Source of the DNA: Hypomesus transpacificus
Lineage: Eukaryota > Chordata > Actinopteri > Osmeriformes > Osmeridae
Direction of reading: 5' to 3'
NCBI RefSeq assembly: GCF_021917145.1
Contig: NC_061068.1
Coordinates: 4,200,932 to 4,264,931, forward strand
Length of the DNA stretch: 64,000 nucleotides
The notes under the pieces are model-generated. The model did no database searches and was not told the DNA's origin. It saw only the letters and a list, made by a program, of their open reading frames with translations. How positions within the stretch are numbered: the first letter of the stretch is position 1; every line of letters starts with the position of its first letter. Below are positions 44,597 through 56,901 of this stretch, in pieces. The position numbers were made by a program, and so were the translations under genes.

Positions 44597-45690
44597 CTCT
44601 TTTACCTGATTTTCTAGATAACCGGAAAAAAGGTAAAGAAATTTTTTTCTCAGTTTCTTAACCACATTTGTCCAAGCTGAATCTTTTTCCTCAACAATGA
44701 ACGCACACAATTAATAGTTACACAATTGTATTATATACTGACTACAACCACAAACATGGCCTAACATAGTCAAACCCCGTGTCTGTGCAGTTTGTTGATA
44801 TATTGTTGTAAAATATGTACAAATACAAAATTAGTAGCTATATCACAGTCTGTTCTTTCTTTCTTTACATGATTAAATGAAGATGATCAGCTCAGAAAAA
44901 AGTGTTCCTCAAGAGTATGAAAGTCCAAAAACAAAAGCCTTTTTTATTTTTCCCCATACAAAATCCAAGTACAATCAGCTGTACAAATAAAGCACCAATA
45001 GATCACTTCAAAACCAGAAAAGGTTCACATTACTTTGATGGGAATGATTTGTATCAGCTCAACTAAGAAATGTATTAAGTATTTGCAGTGCTTGTGTCAC
45101 AGCAATGGGAAAAGGACAGCCTTTTTTGCCCTTAAAAAACAAACAGTTTTGCTTGTTAGATTATGATGTAGATCGAGTAGATTCTAGTTATATAAGCAAT
45201 TGATAAAATTGCTGTAGGACCTGGGATAAATGCAATGCTTGTCTTGGGATTAAATGAATGCATGAATGGAGAAATTGCACATTAGGCTATGTTCATCAAA
45301 ATGCATGTGTTAAAAAAGGCGTGTTCCATAGAAGTAGCCTATCAAATAGAACAGACAGCTCTTTTGCCCCAAAAAGGAACCAGAATACATTTAACCTCAA
45401 ATTATATGTGCCAGAATGCTCTTCTGGACCATTCTAACTCAAATCAAGCAGTGTTTCAATAAAAACATGTTGATATAAGGATAGCCAGTAAATCCTTAAA
45501 CTTGTAGTATTGTCAAATTAATGTTAACTTGATTATCTTTGAAGATAGTAAAACAATGGTTTGTCTGTTTAAGTTGTTTATAATGTATACATTTTACAAT
45601 ACATTCATTTACAAGGCTAAGAGTGCCATGCATTTGCAGTATATGAAACAGTTGCATGTGATGCAGCTTGTATAGTGTGGCTGTACTCAC

Positions 45691-45742
45691 CTCCAGTGAA
45701 GCTCTACAATGTGACGGTCTGGTAACCTTTCTTTCAGTCTTA
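45691..45742 (-). other. OR8 non-coding 5' exon
   Basis: Conserved 5' exon block with GTGAGT donor after 45691. Right limit approximate. Confidence 0.65.
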
Positions 45743-46518
45743 AATTCATGTATTTTGATTGGAGCCCTGGGATTGATTGTTTTTTGAGTGCAAGAAACAA
45801 GGAGAGAGAGAGTGTGTGCATCATAATATTTGAGAATTAAGCCATGTTAAGCTTATTGTATAAGCAATAACAACAGCATTTTATTGGCTAGATTGAGGAC
45901 CATTCCCCAAGGCCAAGAAATGTTAACACTGGGATACAAACAACCAGGGATTTTATGCATTTTATGCAGCTAACATAACTGTCAATCTGCATGATTATAT
46001 TTAACACTTTATCTTCAATAGTAAGTGAGTTGATCTGTATGCATTTACTTTATCTATGGTTTACTGTACTTAATGACCTGCCTCAATTCATCACATTTAT
46101 CACCACCACCTCAGAAAACACACAAATATTCTATTGTGTCTAAAACAGCAACATACAATCAAGAGAATGACACTTGAGAATTTTTCTGATGGCATTCATA
46201 TGCTGGTTGCACATATGTGATTGTTACACAACGTTCTTCAAACTCTGTTTGTCTAACCAGGCCAAAGCACTGTAAGCTGAGAACCAGGCTAATTCTCAGG
46301 TAACATTAAAGGCATCCTACAGGGAATGATTTTGTATTGTGTGTGGGCTGAACAGTAGTCAGGTAAGTTTCATCAGGTTGCTGCAATTTGTAAAATACAA
46401 ACTAAGGTGACTAAAATCTTAAATGTTTTGTTTCTAAAATAGCTTGTAAGATTTCTGAACTGAAAGAAACTGTGACTGAACCCTCACCTCTGCAGGTCAG
46501 CAGTAAACACCCTCTCAC

Positions 46519-48061
46519 TTACAGAAGCCTTTTCTCTCTGCCACTCATCTTAAAGAGAGTGTCATTATTTGGGTAGGTGCTGGCATTCACCCTGCACAGC
46601 AGATAACCGATGAGATGCTTCCGGAAGGTCTGGTCCCTCAACCCGTACACGATGGGGCTGATGAAGCGTGGGATGATCTGCACGATCACATAAGAGGCAA
46701 ATCTGATGTCAAGCAGTTTGGTTGGAAAGATCTGGAGTAGTCTTGACTGCAGAAGGGAGTGCACGTAGGTTAACATACACAGGAGGAGCTGCAGGCCATG
46801 CAACAGGATGGTGTTTCTGGCCTTCCTGGCATCGCCACTCGCGGCTCGCGCTGCAAACATGATGCTTAAGTAGGTGTAAAGCAGAGTGAGCCACACCAGT
46901 GCCAGGAAGACGTGAAGAGAAGCATTATTCCTCTCAATCATGAATGGGTACCGGAAGAGGTTTTCTAGATGGCAGAAAATCCTGGAGCTGAAGAAGCTGA
47001 TGGGTTCATTAGCAACTAGGATGAAAACATCTGGCAGGATAGGGAGGGCAGTCAAGACCCAGATCAGACTAATGGTGATGTAGGTGCGTTGGACGGTGCA
47101 GATCTGGGCGTGGCGCAGCGGGATGCAGACAGCGATGTAGCGCTCTATAGCCATGGTGGCTAGATTGACAGGTGTGTTGAAGGTTGTGAAGATTGCGGTG
47201 ACCAATAGGAAGCAGCAGAAGGACACATTCAGGGTGAACGGGATGTAGCTGAGGACATGGAGGAGGCATGCCAAGGTCAGCTGTAGAATGTCGTTAACCA
47301 CCAGGTGGATGAACAGGATGTAGCGAGGGTTGGTTTTGAACATCTACAGAGATAAATAAGCATGTTATGGATCTATTTGCATTAAAGGAAAACCATCTGA
47401 CCAAAGGAAACTTTCAACCTTAAAGTTGTCACAATGTGCCTATTCTATAACAAATAGTTATATATAGCCACCACTTTTCAGAGTAGGGTGCAGAAGAGAC
47501 ATCAGAAATTTGGAAAATTACATCAAAAGTTGATTATGACACAGATGTACAGTTGTGAAAATGAAAATTCATTGTAGAAAATAGATTAAGTACGGTTTAC
47601 TTTATATGTGGACCACAGTGAACACATCTTTTCCTTGAGACAGTCACATCTGAAAACCTACAGTACTTTACTTGTACTTTATTCTTCAGTTTTTAAAATT
47701 ACACTTATAAAATGTTTCATTCAAGAAACTAAAAAAAAATAATACAAATTCACAGAACTAGTGACATTGCACCCATTTAAACCAGCTGTATTTTCTCAAC
47801 TGGCCGGAGAAAATTGACAAAAAATAACAAGAACTGTAAAAATTATTAAAATGTTAAAATGCATAAAAGATGGAGAAAGGGAAGTAAAGGATGTATCTGT
47901 TTTACCTGATGTTTTGTAAAGGTGTGGACCAACATGCTGTTGATGTAGTTGATGGAGAGACAGAGAGCCACCACAATGATGTTCTTGGTCAAGGCTGTTT
48001 CAAACGTGTCACGCTCCTTCAGGACAACAGTAAAGTTGCTTTCTCCTGCTGAGAAGTTCAT
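46519..48061 (-). CDS. OR9: odorant receptor (131-2-like), array unit 6
   Basis: Exon 1 48061-47906 (TVVLKERDTF, a charge change from LMQRD) and exon 2 47343-46519; 326 residues. Class: ECL2 type 2 (HLENLFRYPFMIERNNAS) with TM6-ECL3 type c (LLQSRLLQIFPTKLLDIRF). Near copy of OR6, and the non-coding DNA on both sides matches that around OR6. Exon 2 starts with ATG like OR7. The tail has HLIGYLLC for HLKGYLLC and ends FKMSGREKRLL. Intron 1 shows the empty hAT site. No disabling change seen. Confidence 0.94.
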
Positions 48062-49128
48062 CTCTTTGACCTGATTTTCTAAATACCCCCCAAAAAGGTA
48101 AAGATACACTTTTTGTGCTCGAGCACATTTGTCCAAGCTGAATCTTTTTTCTCAACAATGAACACACACAATTAATAGTAGCACAATTGTATTACTGACT
48201 ACAACCATAAACATGCCCGAACATAGTCAAACCTCATGTATGTGTTTGTGCCGTTTGTTGATATATTGTATGCTGTAAAATATCTCCCAATAGAAAACAC
48301 GTGGATTTATCACAGTCTGTTCTTTCTTTCCTAACATGATTCCATGAAAGACGATCAGTGCAGAAAAAAGTGTTTCTCAAGAGCATGAATGTCCAGAAAC
48401 AAAAGCCTTTCTTATTTTCCCTATACAAATTCTTAGTCCTATCAGAAAATACAAATGAAACACCAGGAAATCATTTCAAAACCAGAAAAGGTTCACATTA
48501 CTGTGATGGGAATGATTTGTATCAGCTCAACTAAGAAATTAGTTTAGTATTTGAAGTTCCTGTGACAGCAATGGGAAAATTGCACCCCAAAATGTATGTT
48601 ATGATGTAAATCAAGTAGACTCCCGTTATTTTAGCAGTTGAGAAAATTGTTGTAGGACATGGGTTATATACAATGCATGTCTTGGGATGAAATAAATGAA
48701 GCAATGGAGAAATTACACATTAGGCTATGTTCATCAAAATGCATATGTTAATGAGGATTGTTCCATTAATGTAGCCCAACAAATAGAACAGACGGCTCTT
48801 TTGCCCCAAAAAGGAACCGGAACACTTTTTATCTAAAAGTAAAAGTACCAGAATGCTCTTCCGGACCATTCTAAATCAAGTCAAGCGGTGGTTAAATAAA
48901 AACATGTTAAGATAAGGATAACCAGTAAATCCTTAAACTTGTAGTATTGTTACATTAATGTTAACTTGTTTATCTTTGAAGATAGTATAAAAAATGGTTT
49001 GTTTGTTTAAATTGTTTATTATGTATACATTTTACGATATATCAATTTACAAAGCTAACAGTGACATGCATTTGCAGTATGTGAAGCAATTGCATGTGAT
49101 GCAGCTTGTATAGTGTGGCTGTACTCAC

Positions 49129-49180
49129 CTCCAGTGAGGTTTTACAATGTGAAGGTCTGGTAACCTTTCTTTCAGTCTTA
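49129..49180 (-). other. OR9 non-coding 5' exon
   Basis: Conserved 5' exon block with GTGAGT donor after 49129. Right limit approximate. Confidence 0.65.
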
Positions 49181-49736
49181 AGTTTATGTATTTTGATTAG
49201 AACCCTGGGATTGTTTTTTTTTTTGTGCAAAAAACAGGGAGAGAGAGTGTGCATCGTGATATTTGAGTATGGTTTACTGTACTTAATGACCTGCCTCAAT
49301 TAAATACACTCATTAACACCACCACCTCAGAAAATGGGCAAAAATAATTTATTGTGTCTAAAAAAGCAACAGACAATCAAGAGAATGACACTTGAGAATT
49401 TTTATGATGGCATTCATATGCTGGTTGCACATATGTGATTGTTACACAACGTGGTTCAAACTCTGTTTGTCTAACCAGACCAAAGCACTGTAAGATGAGA
49501 ACCAGGCTTATTCTCAGGTAACATTAAAGGCACCCTACAGGGAATGATTTTGTTTTGTGTGTGGGCTGAACAGTGGTCAGGTAAGTTTCATCAGGTTGCT
49601 GCAATCTGTAAAATACAAACTAGAGTGACTAAAATAAAATGAAAATTGTTTCTAAAATAGCTTGTAAGATTTCTGAACTGAAAGAAACTGTGACTGAACC
49701 CTCACCTCTGCAGGTCAGCAGTAAGCACCCTCTCAC

Positions 49737-51540
49737 TTACAGAGGCCTTTTCTCTCTGCCACTGATCTTAAAGAGAGTGTCATTACGTGGGTAGGTGCTG
49801 GCATTCACCCTGCACAGCAGGTACCCCTTGAGATGCTTCCGGAAGGTCTGGTCCCTCAACCCGTACACGATGGGGCTGACGAAGCGTGGGATGATCTGCA
49901 CGATCACGTAAGTGGCAAATCTGATCTCCAGCAGTTTAGTTGGGAAGAGATACAGCAGGCCTACTTCCACTGGAACACGCACATAGGAGATCATACACAG
50001 GAGGAGCTGCAGGCCATGCAACAGGATGGTGTTTCTGGCCTTCCTGGCATCGCCACTGGCGGCTCGTGCGGCGAACATGATGCTTAAGTAGGTGTAAAGC
50101 AGAGTGAGCCACACCAGTGCCAGGTAGACGTAATGGGGGATGTACTGGTTCTCGCTCATGGTGGTACTCTTGAAGACATTCTCTCGCAGGCAGAAGATCC
50201 TGGTGTTTAAGAAGCTGAGTGGTTCAGTAGTAAGCAGGGTGAAGACTTCTTTTAGGATAGGGATAGCACTCACCGCCCACATCAGACCGATGACCATGTA
50301 GGTGCGTCGGACGGTGCAGATCTGGGCGTGGTGCAGCGGGATGCATACAGCGAAATAGCGCTCTATAGCCATGGTGGCTAGATTGACAGGTGTGTTGAAG
50401 GTTGTGAAGATAGCGGTGACCAATAGGAAGCAGCAGAAGGACACATTCAGGGTGAACACGATGTAGCTCAGGACATGGAGGAGGCAGGCCAAGGTCAGCT
50501 GTAGCATGTCGTTAACCACCAGGTGGATGAACAGGATGTAGCGAGGGTTGGTGTTGAACACCTACGGAGATAAATAATGTGGATGTATTTGTATTAATGG
50601 AAAACCACCTGAAAAAAGGGAACTTTCAAGTCTTCACAATGTGCCTATTTTATAACAAATTGTTCAATATATCCACTGCTTTCCAGAGTAGGGTGGAGAA
50701 GAGCAGGGTCGGCAATGCCCCCCCAAATGGAATGCTGTGCCCCCTCAAAAAATTATTTTCTTAAAGTATGAATAAGAAATACTGGCATTGGCTATAAATT
50801 AAATATCAAGATAACTACACTTTCCAGCAGAATATGCAGGTCTGCTATTATTATGGCTCTCATACATGCTTTGTAAACGCGTGACGCCCTTGTGAAAAAA
50901 ATGCCCCCCCCCATTGAATTCATTCTGGAGCCGAGTCTGGAGAAGAAACATCAGACATTTTTTTAATTGCATGAAAAGCCGATGATGACACAGATGTACA
51001 GTTGTGAAAATGGAAATTAATTGTAGATATTAGTTCAAGTACAGTTTACTTTATATGTGGACAACAATTAACACATCTTATCCCTGAAACAGTCACATCT
51101 GAAAACCTACAGTACTTATACTTTATTCTTCAGTTCTTAAATTTACACATATACAATGTTTAAGCTCTTTCCTGTTGTTCTGCTCAGTTGTATTCCTCCA
51201 AGAAACATCAAATGTTTTTTTCACTAGTAACATTGCAAACTAATAACTAAAACCAGATGTATTTTCTCAACCTGGAAAAGTCACGGAATATGTTAAGTCA
51301 CTTAACATATTTTTTTTTAATTAAAAATAGGTAAAGATGCCTAAAAGATGGAGAAATTGAAGTACATTATGTATCTGTTTGTACCTGATGTTTTGTAAAG
51401 GTGTGGACCAACATGCTGTTGATGTAGTTGATGGAGAGACAGAGAGCCACCACGATGATGTTCTTGGTCAAGGCTGTTTCAAACGTGTCACGCTGCATCA
51501 GGACAACAGTAAAGTTGCTTTCCCCTGTTGAGAAGTTCAT
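49737..51540 (-). CDS. OR10: odorant receptor (131-2-like), array unit 7
   Basis: Exon 1 51540-51385 and exon 2 50561-49737; 326 residues. Class: ECL2 type 1 (KEVFTLLTTEPLSFLNTRIFC, ENVFKSTT) with TM6-ECL3 type b (VPVEVGLLYLFPTKLLEIRF). It is the only gene joining type 1 to type b. The TM3 end reads MAIERYFAVCIPLHH, with F for I and H for R against the other eight. Intron 1 carries the hAT-like insertion at 50704. The gap between its stop and the next 5' exon (49129) is the shortest in the array, about 0.55 kb, because a stretch present elsewhere upstream of the 5' exon is missing near 49260. Confidence 0.94.
50704..50939 (-). mobile_element. hAT-like insertion in OR10 intron 1
   Basis: 236 bp, same ends and target point as in OR4 and OR5; flanks GAGAAGAG (50696-50703) and GAGAAGAA (from 50940). 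Confidence 0.88.
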
Positions 51541-52634
51541 CTCTTTTACCTGATTTTCTAGATACCCAGAGAAAAAGAAAATATATATTTTTTCTCAGTT
51601 TCTTGACCACATTTGTCCAAGCTGAATCTTTTTCCTCAACAATGAACGCACACAATTAATAGTTACACAATTGTATTATATACTGACTACAACCATAAAC
51701 ATGCCCTAACATTGTCAAACCCCATGTATGTGTCTGTGGCGTTTGTTGATATACTATATATTGTAAAATATATACAAATAAAAAATGAGTAGCTATATCA
51801 CAGTCTGTTCTTTCTTTCTTTACATGATTCCATTAAGGTGATGAGAAAAAGTGTTCCTCAAGAGTATGAAAGTCCAAAAACAAAAGCCTTTCATATTTTT
51901 CCCTATACAAATTCCAAGTACAAAAGGCTATACAGATAAAACACCAGGAAATCACTTCAAACCAGAAAAGGTTCACATTTCTTTGATGGGAATGATTTGT
52001 ATCAGCTCAACTAAGAAATGTGTTATTGCAGTGCGTGTGTCACAGCAATGGGAAAAGGACAGCCTTTTTTGCCCTAAAAAAACAAACTGTTTAGCTTGTT
52101 AGATTATGATGTAGATCGATTAGATTCTAGTTATTTAAGCAATTGATCAAATTGCTGTAAGACCTGGGATAAATGCAATGCTTGTCTTGGGATTAAATGA
52201 ATGCATGAATGAAGAAATTGCACATTAGGCTATGTTCATCAAAATGCATGTGCTAATAAGGATTGTTTTATTAAAGTAGCCTATCAAATATAACAGACGG
52301 CTCTTATGGCCCAAAAAGGAACCAGAATACTTTTAACCTCAAATTAAAAGGACCAGAATGCTCTTCCAGACCATTCTAACTCAAGTCAAGCGGTAGTTAA
52401 ATAAAAACATGTTAAGATAAGGATAGCCAGTAAATTCTTAAACTTAAAGTATTGTCAAATTAATGTTAACTTGATTATCTCTGAAGATATTTAAAAAAAT
52501 GGTTTGTCTGTTTAAGTTGTTTATAATGTATACATTTTACAATATATTCATTTACAAGGCTAAGAGTGCCATGCATGTGTCTGTATATGAAGCCGTTGCA
52601 TGTGATGCAGCTTGTATAGTGTGGCTGTACTCAC

Positions 52635-52686
52635 CTCCAGTGAAGTTCTTCAATGTGACGGTCTGGTAACCTTTCTTTCAGTCTTA
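52635..52686 (-). other. OR10 non-coding 5' exon
   Basis: Conserved 5' exon block with GTGAGT donor after 52635. Right limit approximate. Confidence 0.65.
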
Positions 52687-53431
52687 AGTTTATGTATTTT
52701 GATTAGAGCCCTGGGATTGATTGTTTTTTGAGTGCAAGAAACAGGAAGAGAGAGAGAGAGTGTGTGCATCATAATATTTGAGAATTAAGCCATGTTAAGC
52801 TTATTGTATAAGCAATAACAACAGCATTTTATTGGCCCGAATGAGAACCCTTCCCCAAGGTCAACAAATGTTCACACTGGGATACAAACAAACAGGGATT
52901 TTATGCATTTTTAACACTTTATCTTCAATAGTAAGTGAGTTGATCTGTATGAGTTAACTTTAAGTATGGTTTACTGTACTTAATGACCTGCCTCAATTAA
53001 TCACATTTATCACCTCCACCTCAGAAAATGAGCAAAAATATTTTATTGTGTCTAAAACAGCAACATACAATCAAGAGAATGACACTTGACAATTTTTCTG
53101 ATGGCATTCATATACTGGTTGCACATATGTGATTGTTACACAACGTGGTTCAAACTCGGTTTGTCTAACCAAACCAAACCAAAGCACTGTAAGCTTAGAT
53201 CCAGGCTAATTCTCAGGTAACATTAAAAGCACCCTACAGGGAATGATTTTGTATTGTGTGTGGGCTGAAAAGGGGTCAAGAAAGTTTCATCAGGTTACTG
53301 CAATTTCTAAATTCAAATTACGGTGACAAAAAATAAAAATAAAAATCGAAAATTGCTTGTAAGATTTCTGAACTGAAAGAAACTGTGACTGAACCCTCAC
53401 TTCTGCAGGTCGGCAGTAAGCACCTTCTCAC

Positions 53432-54980
53432 TTACAGAGACCTTTTCTCTCCGCCACTGATCTTAAAGAGATTGTCATTATGTGGGTAGGTGCTGGCATT
53501 CACCCTGCACAGCAGATAACCCTTGAGATGCTTCCGGAAGGTCTGGTCCCTCATCCCGTACACGATGGGGCTGATGAAGCGTGGGATGATCTGTAGGATC
53601 ACGTAGGAGAAGAATCTGATCTCCAGCAGTTTAATTGGGAAGAGATACAGCAGGCCTCCTTCCAGTGCAGCACGCACATAGGAGATCATACACAGGAGGA
53701 GCTGCAGGCCATGCAACAGGATGGTGTTTCTGGCCTTTCTGGCATCGCCACTGGCAGCTCGCGCTGCGAACATGATGCTTAAGTAGGTGTACAGCAGAGT
53801 GAGCCACACCAGTGCCAGGAAGACATAATGGGAAGAGTTTTTCCTCTCAATCATGGATGGGTACCGGAAGAGGCCTTCTCGATTGCAGAAGATCCTGGAG
53901 CTGAAGAAGCTGAGGGGTTCATTAGCAACTAGGATGAAAACATCTGGTAGGATAGGGAGGGCAGTCAAGACCCAGATCAGACTAATGGTGATGTACGTGC
54001 GTTGGACGGTGCAGATCTGGGTGTGGCGCAAAGGGATGCAGACAGCGATGTAGCGTTCGATAGCCATGGTGGCCAGATTGACAGGTGTGTTGAAGCTTGT
54101 GAAGATTGTGATGACCAACAGCAAGCAGCAGAAGGACACATTCAGGGTGAACACGATGTAGCTGAGGACATAGAGGAGGCATGCCATGGTCAGCTGTAGC
54201 ATGTCGTTAACCACCAGGTGGATGAACAGGATGTAGCGAGGGTTGGTGTTGAACACCTACAGAGATAAATAAGCACGTTATGGATCTGTTTGTATTAATG
54301 GAATACCACCTGAAAAAAGGAAACTTTCAACCTTAAAGTTTTCACAATGTGGCTCTTATATAACAAATACTTCTATATACCCACTGCTTTCCAGAGTAGG
54401 GTGCAGGAGAGACATCAGAAATGTGAAAGCTTACATCAAAAGCTGATGATGACACAGATGTACTGTTGTGAAAATGGAAATTCATTGTAGATATTAGTTC
54501 AAGAAAAAGTTTACTTCATATGTGGACCACATTGAACACATCTTTCTTTGAGAGAGTGTCATCTGAAAACCTACAGTACTTTACTTGTACTTGATTCTTC
54601 AGTTTTTAACATTACATTTATAAAATCTTTAATTCAAGAAACCTTAAAAAAATAATACAAAATTCCCAGAACTAGTAACATTGCACCAATTTAAACAAGC
54701 TGTATTTTCTCAACTGGCAGGAGAAAATTGATTGACAAAATATAACAAGGTCAGTAAAAAATTATAAAAATGTTAAAATGCATAAAAGATGGAGAAAGGG
54801 AAGTAAAGGATGTATCTGTTTTACCTCATGTTTTGTAAAGGTGTGGACCAGCGTGCTGTTGATGTAGTTGATGGAGAGACAGAGAGCCACCACAATGATG
54901 TTCTTGGTCAAGGCTGTTTCAAACGTGTCACGCTGCATCAGGACAACAGTAAAGTTGCTTTCCCCTGTTGAGAAGTTCAT
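53432..54980 (-). CDS. OR11: odorant receptor (131-2-like), array unit 8
   Basis: Exon 1 54980-54825 and exon 2 54256-53432; 326 residues. Exon 1 ends FTKHE instead of FTKHQ because the last exonic codon is GAG before the donor. Class: ECL2 type 2 (NREGLFRYPSMIERKNSS) with TM6-ECL3 type a (AALEGGLLYLFPIKLLEIRFFSY). TM3 has its own version, LLLVITIFTSFNTP. The post-TM7 motif reads YGMRDQTFRK. The upstream 5' exon donor has changed from GTGAGT to GTGACT, so splicing of that exon may be weaker here. Coding frame intact. Confidence 0.93.
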
Positions 54981-56090
54981 CTCTTTTAACTGATTTTCTA
55001 GATAACCGGAAAAAAGGTAAAGATAATTTTTTCTCAGTTTCTTGACCACATTTGTCCAAGCTGAATCTTTTTCCTCAACAATGAACACACACAATTAATA
55101 GTTACACAATTGTATTATATACTGACTACAACCATAAACATGCCCTAACATAGTCAAACCCATGTGTGTGTCTGTGCCGTTTGTTGATATACTGTAGGTT
55201 GTAAATTATATACAAATAAAAAATGAGTTGCTATATCACATTTTGTTCTTTCTTTCTTTACATGATTCCATGAAAGATGGTCAGCACAGAAAAAGTGTTC
55301 CTCAAGAGTATGAAAGTCCAAAAACAAAAGCCTTTCATATTTTTTCCTTTACAAATTCCAAGTACAATCAGCTGTACAAATAAAGCACCAATAGATCACT
55401 TCAAAACCAGAAAAGGTTCACATTACTTTGATGGGAATGATTTGTATCAGCTCAGCTAAGAAATGTGTTAAGTATTTGCAGTGCGTGTGTCACAGCAATG
55501 GGAAAAGGACAGCCTTTTTTCCCCGTAAAAAAACAAACTGCTTAGCTTGTTAGATTATGATGCAGATCGAGTATATTTTAGTTATTTAAGCAGTTGAGAA
55601 GATTGTTGTAGGACATGGGCTGAATGCAATGTTTGTTTTGGGATTAAATAAATGCATGAATGGAGAAATTGCAGATCAGTCTATGTGCAAGTGCAAGTGT
55701 TGTCAAAATGCAAGTGTTAATAAGGCTTGTTCCATTTAAGTAGCCTATCGAATAGAACAGACGGCTCTTTTGCCCCAAAAAGGAACCAGAATACTTTTAA
55801 CCTCAAATTAAAAGGACCAGAACGCTCTTCCGGACCATTCTAAGCCAAGTCATGCAGTGGTTAAATAAAAACATGTTAAGATAAGGATAGCCAGTAAATC
55901 CTTAAACTTGTAGTTTTGTTACATTAATGTTAACTTGGTTATCTTTGAAGATAGTAAAACAATGGTTTAAACATTGTTTATAATTCATACGTTTTACAAT
56001 ACATTTATTTACAAAGCTAAGAGTGCCATGCATTTGCAGTATATGAAGCAGTTGCATGTGATGCAGCTTGTATAGTGTGGCTGTAGTCAC

Positions 56091-56142
56091 CTCCAGTGAA
56101 GTTCTTCAATGTGACGGTCTGGTAACCTTTCTTTCAGTCTTA
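56091..56142 (-). other. OR11 non-coding 5' exon, altered donor
   Basis: Same block as in the other units but the donor after 56091 reads GTGACT. The +5 G that the other eight keep is lost. Confidence 0.6.
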
Positions 56143-56901
56143 AGTTTATGAATTTTGATTAGAACCCTGGGATTGGTTGTTTTTTGAGTGCAAGAAACAG
56201 GGAGAGAGACAGTGTGCATCATAATATTTGAGAATGAAGCCATGTTAGGCTCATTGTATGAGCAAAAACAAGAGCATTTGATTGGCTAGAATGATAACCC
56301 TTCCCCAAGGTCAAGAAATGTTCACACTGGGATACAAACAAGATTTTATGCATTTTATGCAGCTAACATAACTGTCTGCATGATTATATTTAACATTTTA
56401 TCTTCAATAGTAAGTGAGTTGATCTGTATGCATTTACTTTATGTATGGTTTACTGTACTCAATGACCTGCCTCAATTTATCAAATATATCACCACCACCT
56501 CAGAAAACACACAAATATTTTATTGTGTCTAAAGAAGCAATATAAAATGAAGAGAATGACACTTAAAAATTTTTATGATGGCAGTCATATGCTGGTTTCA
56601 CATATGTGATTGTTACACAACGTGGTTCAAACTTGGTTTGTCTAACCAGACCAAAGCACTGTAAGCTGAGAACCAGGCTAATTCTCAGGTAACATTAAAG
56701 GCATCCTACAAAGAATGATTTTGTATTGTGTGTGGGCTGAACAGTGGTCAGGTAAGTTTCATCAGGTTGCTGCAATTTGTAAATACAAACTACGGTGACT
56801 AAAATAAAATGTGTTTCTAAAATTGCTTGTAAGATTTCTGAACTGAAAGAAACTGTGACTGAACCATCACCTCTGCAGGTCAGCAGTAAGAGCCCTCTCA
56901 C

